DNA of 64,000 nt. It comes from Morella rubra. Taxonomy: Eukaryota; Streptophyta; Magnoliopsida; Fagales; Myricaceae. Position numbers and translations under genes: made by a program. The stretch is taken from NCBI GenBank assembly GCA_003952965.2, contig CM025849.1, positions 26,292,016 to 26,356,015 of the forward strand, in the 5' to 3' direction. Shown here in pieces: positions 1 through 10,365 of the stretch. How positions within the stretch are numbered: position 1 is the stretch's first letter; every line of letters begins with the position of its first letter. Under the pieces are notes generated by a model that did not search any database, had not been told where the DNA came from, and was given only the letters and a program-made list of their open reading frames with translations.

Positions 1-371
1 TAAATCCAAAAATTTTCCATTCACATAACTATCAGCATCCTCAGACTTAGTGAATTGAAAGTTAGCATAAACCAACTTAACTAAGTAAACATAGCAATTT
101 ACTTTCAAATTCACAAGTGTTCCCCAACCTTGAAACTCAAACATCTCTTGAAAATCAAACCCATTCTCACTAAACCATGAAATCAGCCCATCTCCCAGCA
201 ATGACTTTTCTATTTCAAATCTTGAACAAATCGGATTTTACAAAGACCTGAACTGTAGATGTATTATTCAGGAGTGAGATTTGGTTCTTCAGTGGTCTTG
301 GCCTTCTTCTTCCCTTTGGAGCCAACAAAGACTGGTGTTCTTTGCGAGGAACGAGTGGGCTTGAATGACAT
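1..371 (-). mobile_element. Extra 3' ORF of copia-1, similar to 'putative plant transposon protein' (partial, broken)
   Basis: Downstream of pol in the same orientation there is a coding-like stretch whose likely start codon is at 369-371, giving MSFKPTRSSQR followed by a lysine-rich run. Further left, at 1-200, the minus strand reads GFDFQEMFEFQGWG and then YANFQFTKSEDADSYVNGKF. This resembles the N-terminal part of the plant family called 'putative plant transposon protein' (Transposase_32), which has a W/G-rich segment, a V-x-E/L-FYAN-like block and a following V-x-G. The family's biochemical role is unknown. The stretch is broken and continues off the left edge. The family assignment rests on remembered motif shape, not on a search. 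A related gene lies at 25393-26440. Confidence 0.5.
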
Positions 372-916
372 GAGTTCGAGATTTAGAGAGAAATGGGGCC
401 GTCGGCGATGGTTTTTTTTTTGAGAGAGAGAGAGTGGGCGACTGAGATTCGTGAAGGAGAGGGTGAATCACACGGCTTTAGAGAGAATGAAAGGTCTGTG
501 AGGGAGAGAGTGCCTAAAATGCCAAACCCTAACTCTAGTTGAGATTTATATACCACCGTGTCCCTTTTTTTAAAACAGTGAACTCGAAAGAAGTGTCCAT
601 CTCATGTGTCGACACATTGGTCATGTTCCCGAATGTGAAAAGAGTCTCGGGTAGGACTTATGTGTCGACACATGAAATTATGGTGTCGACACATACTTCT
701 CTAGGGAAGAAAAATCATAAAAACCAGAAGTGTTGACACTTGTTTCACCAAGTGTTGACACATGCATGAAATGATTATATGAAATGTTTTAAGTAAGCAA
801 GAGTTTTGACAAAAACACAAGAATCAATCAACCAACATTCAAACATGTTCAATGCAATCAATAACCCAATTTAAGAGATAAATCAAGTATATAACAAAAT
901 TCAATCCAAAGGAAAT
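372..916 (-). promoter_or_regulatory. Spacer between copia-1 pol and its 3' ORF, with palindromes and a TATA-like box
   Basis: This spacer has no coding potential. It holds three copies of a palindromic core (TGTCGACA) at about 604-617, 661-672 and 682-694, plus looser TGTTGACAC copies near 727-765. On the minus strand a TATA-like TATATAAA lies at 545-552, followed by a CT-rich leader and then the start codon at 371. The arrangement (palindrome array, TATA box, leader, ORF) looks like an internal promoter for the 3' ORF. The elements are seen; the promoter function is inference. Confidence 0.4.
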
Positions 917-3900
917 CTCATTCCAATTTCTTGGCGAATAAAGCAAAATCTATCCTCATTAGGGGTTTTGTGAAAATATCACCAATTGAAGGTCGGTGTT
1001 TACAAACTCAAGAACAATATCCCCTTTTTGAGCATGATCTCAATAAAATGATGCTTAATCTCATATGTTTTGTCCTAGAGTGCTGAATTGGATTTTTAGT
1101 AAGATTTATTGCACTGGTGTTGTCACATTTTATTGGGATGAGAGAATAATGAAGATTAAAATCTTCCAATTGTTGTTTCATCCACAATACTTGTGCACAA
1201 CAATTGCCATGGCAATATACTCAGCTTCCGTAGGTTGATAGAGCCACAGAGTTTTGTTTCTTACAACACCAAGAGACTAGTGATGGTCCAAGAAATTGGC
1301 ATGCACCACTAGTACTCTTTCTATCAATTTTTAGGATAAAACAAACCTAGATTTTGAGTGCCAACAAGATATCTAAAAATTCTTTTAACCGCAAGGAGAT
1401 GAGATTCCTTAGGACAAGATTGAAATCTAGCACACATACATACACTAAACATTATATCGGGTCTACTAGTGGTATAGTAAGGAGCCAATCATACCTCGAT
1501 ACTTCGTTTGGTCCACATCTTACCTTTCTCATCTTTTCCATTTTTGTTGATGGACTCATAGGTGTGCTCATAGGTTTTGAGTTGTCCATGTTGAATCTTT
1601 TGAGTAGATCTCTTGTATACTTTGCTTGATTTATGAAGATGCCTTCATGATTTTGTTTGATTTGAAGCCCAAGAAAGTAGTTCAATTCTCCATGAGGCTC
1701 ATCTTGAATTCACCTTGCATACTTGGAAAATTCTTGACACAAAGATTCATTAGTAGATCCAAAAATAATGTCATCAACATTAATAACTTCATTTTCCTTT
1801 TCCTTAGTGAAAAGAGTAGTATCAATTTTACCTCGTGAAAAACTATTTTCAATAAGAAAGGAACTTAACGTTCATACCATGCCCGAGGTGCTTGTTTCAA
1901 GCCATAAAGCGCTTTTGTGAGCTTGAACACATGATTTGAAAGCTTTTCATCTTCAAATCAGGTGGTTGCTCAACATACACTTCTTCAGTGAAGGAATCCA
2001 TTAAGAAATGCACTTTTCACATCCATTTGAAATAGTTTAAAATCTTTATAACAAGCAAAGTAAGTAACATGCGAATAGATTCTAAACGAGCAACAGGAGC
2101 AAAGGTTTCATCAAAATCAATCCCTCTCTTCTTGATTGTAACCTTGGGCTACCAATCTTACTTTGTTCCTTACCACAACCCCAGATTCATCCATTTTGTT
2201 TCTAAAAACCCATTTAGTACCAATAATTGGATAATCTTGGGTCTAGGAACTAGATGCCATACTTGATTTTTCTCAAATTGTTTAATTCATCTTCCATAGC
2301 ATGGATCCAACTTTCATCATCTTTAGCCTCAGAAAATTCTTAGGCTCAAGTTGAGAAAGTAAGCAAAATTATTAGCTTGGTTATAGAAGAGCGAGTCCTT
2401 ACCCCTTTTTCAACATTACCAATAATTTGATGGAGAGGATGATTTGACAAACTTCCAAGACTTTGGTAGATCATTTATCTTGTTGAGACTCTCCTTTCTG
2501 AGGTTTTTGCTCTTGCACAAGTGTCTCTTCCTTGTCTTTTCATTGTAAGCTTATCAACCTCTTTGTTAAGATCTACAATATCTTCATCATCTTTTCTCAT
2601 AAGATTGTTAGATTCATCAAAAACAACATGAATGATTCTTCAACAACTAAAGTTCGTTTATTAAAACACGATAAGCTTTGCTAGAAGTTGAATAACCAAG
2701 AAATATACCTTCATCAGCTTTTGCATCAAACTTACCCAAATTGTCTTTGTTGTTGTTGAGCACAAAACATTTGCATCCAAACACATGAAAATAACCAATG
2801 TTGGGTTTTCTATTTTCCATAGCTCATATAGGAGTTTTCTTAAGAATAGGTCTAATCATGCAACGGTTCATAACATAACAACTTGTGCTAATTGCTTCAG
2901 CCCAAAATAATCAGGCAAGTTATTTTCACATAGCAAGGTTCTAGCCATTCTTCAAGAGTCCTATTCTTCCTCTCTACAACACCATTTTGTTGAGGAGTTC
3001 TAGGAGCCGAGAAGTTATGGTTAATACCATTTTCACCACAAAATTTTCAAAGGAGGAATTTTCAAATTCTTTTCCATGATCACTCCTTATGCTAGAAATA
3101 GCAAAACCTTTTTCATTTTGAATTCTCTTGCTAAGTTTTTCAAAAGCATGAAAAGCCTCATTTTTATGAGCTAGGAATAGAACCCATGTGAATCTACTGA
3201 AATCATCAACAACAACAAAGCCATAACGTTTGCCACCCAAACTCAATGTTCGGGTTGGACCAAATAAGTCCATGTGTAGAAGTTGAAGTGGCCTAGAAGT
3301 GGACACAATATTTTTGGGTTTAAAAGATATTTTGGTTTGTTTGCCTTTTTGACATGCTGCACAAATTTTATCCTTTTCAAAAGAAGGTTAGGCAAACCCG
3401 AAACAAGATTCTTTTTGGCTAGTTTTGAAATCAAGGTCCATGCTTGCATGAGCAAGCCTTCTATGCCACAACCAACTATCTTTGTCATTTAGAGCTGAAA
3501 AACATTTTATATTTTCTGAGGAGATGCTCTCTAAATGAACAATGTACACATTTTCAAATCTATGTCCAACAAACAAGACTTTCTTGCTTTCAATATTTTC
3601 AACAAGGCATATTGATGATTCAAAAATGACTCGGTTTCCCTTGTCACACAATTGACTGATACTTAAGAGATTATGCTTTAAACCTTTGAACAAGAAGAAC
3701 ATTTTCAATTGTGGGATTAGGATACGTACCAATGCTTCCAACACCAAGTATCTTTCCTTTTCCATTGTCACCAAATGTAACTGATCCTTTTCTCTTAAGA
3801 CAAAAGGAGTTGAACCAACTTTTGTCTCCGGTCATGTGCTTGGAGCATCCACTATCAAGAACCCAATGTTCCTTGATTCTTGGACTTCAAGCACTCCTGC

Positions 3901-5528
3901 AAAAAGAATCACTTCTTGATCTTTGGTACCCAAACCTTTTGGGTCCATTGGTATTAGAACAAATTCCTTCATCCTATCTTTTGAATCCATACAAATTTGA
4001 TCCCACGAGTGGATTTTTTCTAGTTGGACATGTGTGTGACGATGTGTCCATTCTTTCCACAAAAATTACACATAATGAAGGGTGTTGATGATTTAATAAT
4101 TACATCAGAATATACCTTTTGATATCCAATTGAATCATATCCAATTCCGCTTTTGTTGAAATAACATTTTTGTGAACCAAGAGAATATCAAGTTTCTTTT
4201 TCCTTGTGTAAATCTTGCAAGATCTTGGTAAGAGAGTCAATTTTCCTTTTTAACTCAATATTTTCTGATTTCAAATCATGTGACTCTTCTTGTGTAATTT
4301 TTTTTATTCTCTTTTGTGACTCTTGCAAGATTCTCTTCAAGAGAAACAACTTGGTATTTCAAAGCATCGTTTTGTTGCATAAGTACATCAAGATTCTTTT
4401 TAATACAACAATACTTTGAAATACTCTTTTCAACTCAACATATTGTTCATCAAAAGCATCTTGTAATTCATCAAAAGTGAAAGATAAATTGAAGAGCTTT
4501 GTACCTCATCTTCGTTATCCTTTGCCATGAAGCAAAGGTTTGCAACTTCTTCATCACTCTCACTATCACTTTCATTGGATTCTCCCCATGCAGCTAAGAA
4601 ACTTTCTTTTTGTCTTTGAAATCCTTGGACTTCTTTTGTGTCTCAACATTGGGGCAATCCGACTTTATGTGACCCGGCTTCTTGCATCCAAAGCAATAAT
4701 TTCATTCTTTTTGCTGCTATCACCTTTGTAGTTTGTTTTTCTTAAAAATCTTTTATCCCTTGTTTCTTCGGAAGAACTTCTTGAACCTCTTGGTGAATAA
4801 GTCATTTCCTCATCATCTCAGAAGATTCATCTTCACTAGAGTATGTGGCTTTTAAGCAATACCTCTTTTTCCTTTTCCTTCATCTTCATCTCCCTTTACT
4901 TGATTCATCTCATGGTCATGAGAGATCCCATGAGCTCATCCAAAGAAGCTTCGTCAAGTCCTTGGCTTCTTGAATGCAGTGACCTTGGGTTCCCAAGCTT
5001 TAGGAAGACACCTGAGAATCTTTCTCACCATTTCACATTAGTGTACTCTTTACCAAGAGATTTAAGCCCATTTATAATATCAGTAAAACGAGTAAACATA
5101 GAAGAAATAGATTCATCAGATTTCATCTTAAAGAGCTCATAGCTATGAACAAGCATACTAATCTTGCTTTCTTTTACTTGATTCGTACCTTCATGGGTAC
5201 TTGAAGTTTATCCCAAATTTTTTTGCAGTATCACATCCAGAGATACAATTAAATCATTTGAATCAGAGCACAATATAAACATTCATAGCCTTAGAATTTA
5301 GGGACATGAGCTTAAGATCATTCTCATCAAAATCTTTCTCTTCTTTGAGCTTTCCATTGACACCTGGGGAAATCGAGGACCTCTTGAAATGATTCTCCAC
5401 AGATCATAATCAACGGCTTGGATGTAGATTCTCATCCTTGCCTTCCAATAGTTATAGGAGGTTCCATTGAACAAGGGAGGTTGATTTGTTGATGCCTTCA
5501 GCCAAAAGGTGCTAACTAGGGTTGTCAT
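917..5528 (-). mobile_element. copia-1 gag-pol coding region (broken)
   Basis: Reading from the start near 5528, the minus strand gives a copia gag N-terminus (NQPPLFNGTSYNYWKARM). A zinc-knuckle-like CNFCGKNGH lies near 4030-4060. The GAG-pre-integrase segment (LWHRRLAHASMDL) is near 3430-3480, and the integrase core (LHMDLFGP, VVDDFSRFTWV, SDHGKEF) is at 3000-3300. Reverse transcriptase (NYFLGLQIKQ) and RNase H pieces occupy roughly 950-2400. The pol terminus (EIGMRFPLD) is at about 917-950. The order gag, protease region, integrase, RT, RNase H is the copia order. The region is a fossil with numerous breaks. Confidence 0.85.
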
Positions 5529-5563
5529 TTATAAGAGATTTAAACCTCAGCTCTGATACCAAT

Positions 5564-6770
5564 TGTGAGTGCAAATACAACCCAAGAGGGGGGTGAATTG
5601 GGTTTTATAAAAATTTTCTCTTTTTCACGATAAACTCAAATATGCACAGACCCCTTTCTAAAAGAACAAGAGAGTAATCTATATAATCAATGAGTCTAAT
5701 GAAGAATAAAAATAATAGATAATCAAGCACACAAATAGATAACGACAATAAATAGAGATAAGGATAGAGAGATAACACCGTGATTTTTTGGTGGTTCGGT
5801 CAATACTTGCCTACGTCCACCCCCAAGGCTATTGACTTCCTTGGGCTTCTTCACTATCTTCCAAATAGTAAATACACCTTAGCTTCCCGGTGCTAAGGAA
5901 CCTTTACAAAGTGTTTTTCGAGCTTACACTTTAACTCACTCTCACAAATCCTCACAACCTAGAGGATTTCTTCTACCCAACAGTAGGACAAGTGTTTTCC
6001 CAAACACTCACGTGTTTTTCAAGAATGGGTACAAAAGGAATCTTAATAAAGGCTCTTTAAGCCAAATAAACAAGTATGAAGCACTGAGGTGTGCAAAGAG
6101 ACAAGATTCTCAAAGAAAGCAACAGTATTTGCAGGTGGGGGACAAGCTTTCTTGGTTGGTGGAGCTTCTCTCTTCTTCAAAGCTTTTTCTCTCTCTAGAA
6201 ATTAGGGCAAGAGTTAATGGCGCACACACACTTATTTTCTCTCTTCATCTTCTTCTATTTAAAGCTTCTAGGGCACAAAGGGTCTTTTTGTAAAGTTTGA
6301 GTGCCGTTGGAGGTCATTTGAGACCATTTGGAGACTTTTGGATGAGTTGGCGTCGCTTCTAGGATATCTGCAAAATCGCGCAATGTGTCGACACATTGAT
6401 GGTATGTGCTGACACATTAAAACTTGGCTTAGAAACATGCTCTTAGGTGTTAGTGCAATGTGTCGACACTATGGTTCAATGTGTCGACACTTCCAACACT
6501 TAGTCTGAAAATTTTGTTCTTTGACAGCAACTACTCCAATTCAACATATCTCAAAAACACTACAATATAAAAATTGACCAATTAACTTGTGTAATGATGT
6601 TCAAGTATGCTTAGAGATATTTTAGAATAGAGAAACCTTGATGCTTTAAAATATATCATTTTCTTAAAAGAGATTTTCAATGTAAAATCTAAAAGTCTTA
6701 AATGAGTTTGAAAACTTTGTTATCATCAAAATCAAAATGGATTGTTTGTAAAAACAACCTTGGGCTAACA
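5564..6770 (-). repeat. 5' LTR of copia-1
   Basis: A 1207-bp LTR that begins TGTTAGCCCAAGG and ends GCACTCACA on the minus strand, with TG...CA boundaries. The end next to the primer-binding site carries CAATTCACCCCCCTCTTGGG, a very common copia LTR ending. Its upstream part contains an 18-bp palindrome (CAATGTGTCGACACATTG, 6381-6398) and more TGTGTCGACAC copies at about 6459-6470 and 6479-6491, the same motif family as in the spacer at 604-694. Flanking base 6771 starts host TNL sequence. Confidence 0.85.
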
Positions 6771-8596
6771 TTTACCGTATATATTCCATCCACCCCATGT
6801 GTTTTCAACAAATGACTATCTCTGCTTGTTAAAAAGATTGCACTCCCTAGACCAAATCAATCATGACTCCTTGCTAATGATGCTAGATGTTTTTCTCTAT
6901 CAACATCATCAAGAACAATGAAAACCATCTTGTTCTGTAGTGTGCTCTTTTTCATACCGGCTCCCTCGCAATCGTCCCATATATGTATTTCTCTTTGCAT
7001 TAGGATCTTCGAAAGTAGTGTTGTTGCAATGAAACTAAACCACGATTTCTAGTTTCTTCTCTAACGCAAGAAATAAAGCTTCTCGCTTAGAAGTGATAAG
7101 AAACTCTTTCGTAAAATAACTTCTGTAAGAGTTGTTTTATCAACTCCACCCATTCCATGAATCCCTATAAAGAGAACATCATCTGACCCAATATTCAGTA
7201 GGTTCATCATTTCCTCCACATGGGATTCTCTACCAACAAGCTTGTTTGAAATACTTGAGAAGTTTCGAATCAATCCATAAAATATTTGTTCATTGATCTC
7301 TCTGACAATCATTGACTCTTGTCTGAACAAAAGATAATTGTGAAGAAACTATTAATATTAAAATGTACAACTAATAAAGAGGAAATCTATAGTCTCTATT
7401 GTACCCAAGCACTTTAGCTTCTAATTAATTTCCCACCTACCCAGGTCTTAACCCCTTTACATCATTCTTTGTTGGCATTTGGACTACGGATAGCTAGCCA
7501 TGGGTAAGAGGAACTTTTTTATATCACTTTTCTACGTTTCTTCTCTCACTTTACAAATGGCTTTTAGCTTCATCTAGAAACACGTTTCCTCCATTTTTTG
7601 GTCTTCATTGCTTGACTTACTTGTTTTCTACAAAATCTCTTAGTCAATATTTTCTTCATAGTGAAGATAGTCTTAGAAGAAAAAAAAACAAAAAACCGAA
7701 AAAAAAAAAGAAACATGTCTTTTTCCTACAAAAATACAAAGAAGTTCTATTTTCTTAATGGCGAACTTGAACAAAATATAAGTCATGAGAAGAATGGTTT
7801 AAAATTTCTTTAGGGAGGTGCTGGTAGCAATTTTGAATTTTTCTTCTTGTTGAGACTTTGCAAAAGCTCTTCAACCGATGTCTAAAGTTAGTAAAATTTT
7901 GCGAATTCAATACGACTGTGAAACGAAACACAATTTGTCAGTTGTGATCCGTGGAAGACTCAGTCAAGTTCTACAGTATGAGGAATCATAAGATAACGCC
8001 ATAATTTGAAAAACTAATAACTTTCCTAAGGTTTCCAACTTTGCTATATTATCACGGACACGAAGAAAAGACTAAATATATAGAGATGGTACCTATCATT
8101 TGCATGCCATCCGGATATAAGACCCACTTCTCTCAAAGCAGCTCTCCACTTCTGCATGTTCTCCATGTCAACCTCAAGGTCATCTTCATGGCGAGCAAGA
8201 GCTATTGCAAAAGGCCCCATCTGGTTTCGTATGCAGAGGGATCCACGTGATAAAAATAGGCAAAATTGTGAGTATTGTCTCTTGCATGCATTCAACGATC
8301 TTAGAAAGTTCAAGCAAGCACCATTTAGAGTAGCATAGTGCTCTGAGATAATTGTGATGGCATATAGAGATTCTTGTATTGCTTTGTAGAGCTCTTGGGA
8401 GAAATGTTTTCCTCGCTCAAGTATTTTTTTCATTCTTGAAAACAGCAATGCCTTTTTGTTTTAAAGCAGAACATAGATGATCTATAAAGCTGTTGTGAGT
8501 ATCTTTGCCACAAAAATTGAGAAAGCCACCGTGAGACCATCGAGTTGTTGGAGAAGAAGAAGATGAATAGACTCTTGGAGTGCTAATAGATGCCAT
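6771..8596 (-). pseudogene. TIR-NBS-LRR resistance gene copy 1 (5' half only)
   Basis: A TNL-type immune receptor, in life a cytoplasmic NAD-hydrolysing TIR domain fused to an NB-ARC switch and LRRs. Exon 1 (8094-8596) starts at ATG 8594-8596 (MASISTPRVYSSSSSP) and encodes a TIR domain with GKDTHNSFIDHLCSAL and later SQELYKAIQESLYAITIISEHYA. The frame is lost at least three times: near 8430, near 8330 and around 8250. An intron of about 770 bp follows. Exon 2 starts at 7322 and has VGRESHVEEM and the P-loop region GIHGMGGVDKTTL, where the usual Gly before Lys is Asp. It then continues through kinase-2 and RNBS-B-like sequence until the copia-1 LTR cuts it at 6771. The LRR part is not in the window. 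Exon 2 and the intron are homologous to TNL copy 2. Confidence 0.9.
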
Positions 8597-10365
8597 TGAA
8601 GACTTGCAAGCTTGAGTAAGACAAGGCTTATTGCAGACTTAGAATGGTGAACTTGTTAAAGGTTATTGCTATGTATATCTATATGTGTGTGTGTGTGTGA
8701 GTGTGACCAACGCATTCGCTACTTTCCGCGTTGTAGTCTTGAAAAGATCAGAAAGAGAGCTTTAATTTAACAGAAAATTACCTTGGTGAATACATCAAAA
8801 TGCAAATTATTTCTTGTTCACTGACCTGCATCGACAATGGGAAATGTCGACATTTTTCTTGCAGTTTTCAACATTAGTACGTACGTAGTGTTTATGTAGA
8901 TACCGAGCTATATCTTCACATGGACATGGACATGGAGTTGAGGTCATGTCATGTCTTGATCATCTTTGGGTGAGAATGCATGGAAATATCAAGCACCACA
9001 CAACGCGATAGCGGCCTGCACGGCTATCATAAGTCCTACACGTGAATGACTTTCTTCCCTGATATATATAAATGCAAAAATTTGGGTCATCATGTGTACG
9101 TGTTGCACAAGCTGCTGTAAATCTTGAAAATGACTCAAAATTTGCAATCAATTGACTAGTAGCAAACCTTTATAATTGGTGACAACCAAATGTCCAAATC
9201 CTGATTATTATTTTCTAGGGAAGTATAATTTACATATTAATATAAGAGAATAAAGCAACCAGTACAAACCAGAATGACAAAAAAATCTAAACAGACTAGA
9301 GTCACGTTCAGAGACAACCAAATCCTGATTGAAACCGCATATATTCTTAGTCAAACATAATTGGTACAAAGAAAATGTAATAGCTAATGCGAGTCCATTA
9401 ATTTAAACATCGAGTTTGTTTGTTTTTTTTTTCTGTTACTATGGAAATCCCTTACAGTGAGCCCCTTTGAGTGGTACATGAATAGCAAAACTCCCAAGAG
9501 ACAACCTTTATATCCTGATTCAAACAGCAGAATATCTCCACTGGCCGGATATATATCCTCAATGTTTTCGACCCAAATAAAACATGTTTTTCAATGTATA
9601 TTGAGTGTTAATTAATTTTCTTGTATTCCATGACTTTATGCTATTACGATTTAACATATTAAAGGCACGTACATGTGCTTCGTCTATCAAACATGTTTAT
9701 GACGGTTCACAGGATTATGAAAAAATTGACATTAATGTAACGATATATGATGAATATAATCGAAGCACCACTGATAATTTTCATTCGATATTTTGTCCCT
9801 AGAATTATACCATATGAAACTTTCACTAAAATACAATTCCATCAAACAAAGGACGTAGTTTTCACTCCAAAATTTACGGAAATTTGAGAAAACATTTTGA
9901 GCCATCACCATGATACAGTCGTACGTATATATCAAGATCAGATACTCAATCGTGGATTAATTAAATTGAAGCTGCCATTGCTAAAATTCTTGGAATTGTT
10001 CAAGGCCCACCATATAGACAATCGCACCTGTTTGAAAAGGACAACAAAATAAACAGCTCTAAATTTCCAGCTTTTAGGTTATACAAAACAGGCCCTTTAT
10101 AAAACAAGGTTCAGTGGGTTAGCTATTGGGCTACACAGCTAAACGCCTACATAGAGAGAATGGCCAATGGCATTTCCTAGAAGCGAATAGGTTCCACAGC
10201 CGGGTTAACCGTTCCTCAGTAGCAATTAGCAAGATAGTGGACAAGATCGAAATCAAAATGATTGAAAGCATAGTACAACTCTAAAGTAGAATTCCGAGAG
10301 TATAAGCGCACCCTATACTCTTTTACCTCCACGTCCAGGCTACGTGTTTCAACTGAAGCTTTAAT
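8597..10365. other. Intergenic stretch between TNL copies
   Basis: I see no supportable gene here. A short (TG)n microsatellite lies at about 8679-8703, just upstream of the TNL-1 start codon. The rest is AT-rich sequence with only short chance ORFs. The promoter of TNL copy 1 would lie at the low end of this stretch, but no convincing core element stands out. Confidence 0.6.

Larger units (their letters stand above)
1..6770 (-). mobile_element. Ty1/copia LTR retroelement (copia-1), minus strand, 3' end outside window
   Basis: A copia-type retroelement read on the minus strand. Seen: a 5' LTR at 5564-6770, a primer-binding site complementary to tRNA-Met beside it (TGGTATCAGAGC on the minus strand, 5551-5562), gag just after it, pol ending near 917, then a spacer and an extra ORF that leaves the window at position 1. 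No second LTR is visible, so the 3' LTR must lie beyond the left edge or be lost. The long LTR, the pol order (integrase before reverse transcriptase) and the extra ORF beyond pol suggest a SIRE/Maximus-like lineage; the lineage is inference. The element is a fossil with many breaks across gag and pol. It interrupts the NB-ARC exon of TNL copy 1 at 6771, where TTTAC (6771-6775) is the likely 5-bp target site; the matching copy is outside the window. Confidence 0.85.

Noticed and set aside
372-916. 3' LTR of copia-1 placed in the spacer
   Set aside because: It shares palindromes with the 5' LTR but not the expected end sequences (no GGGCTAACA terminus and no CAATTCACCCCCC ending), so it is treated as an internal spacer.
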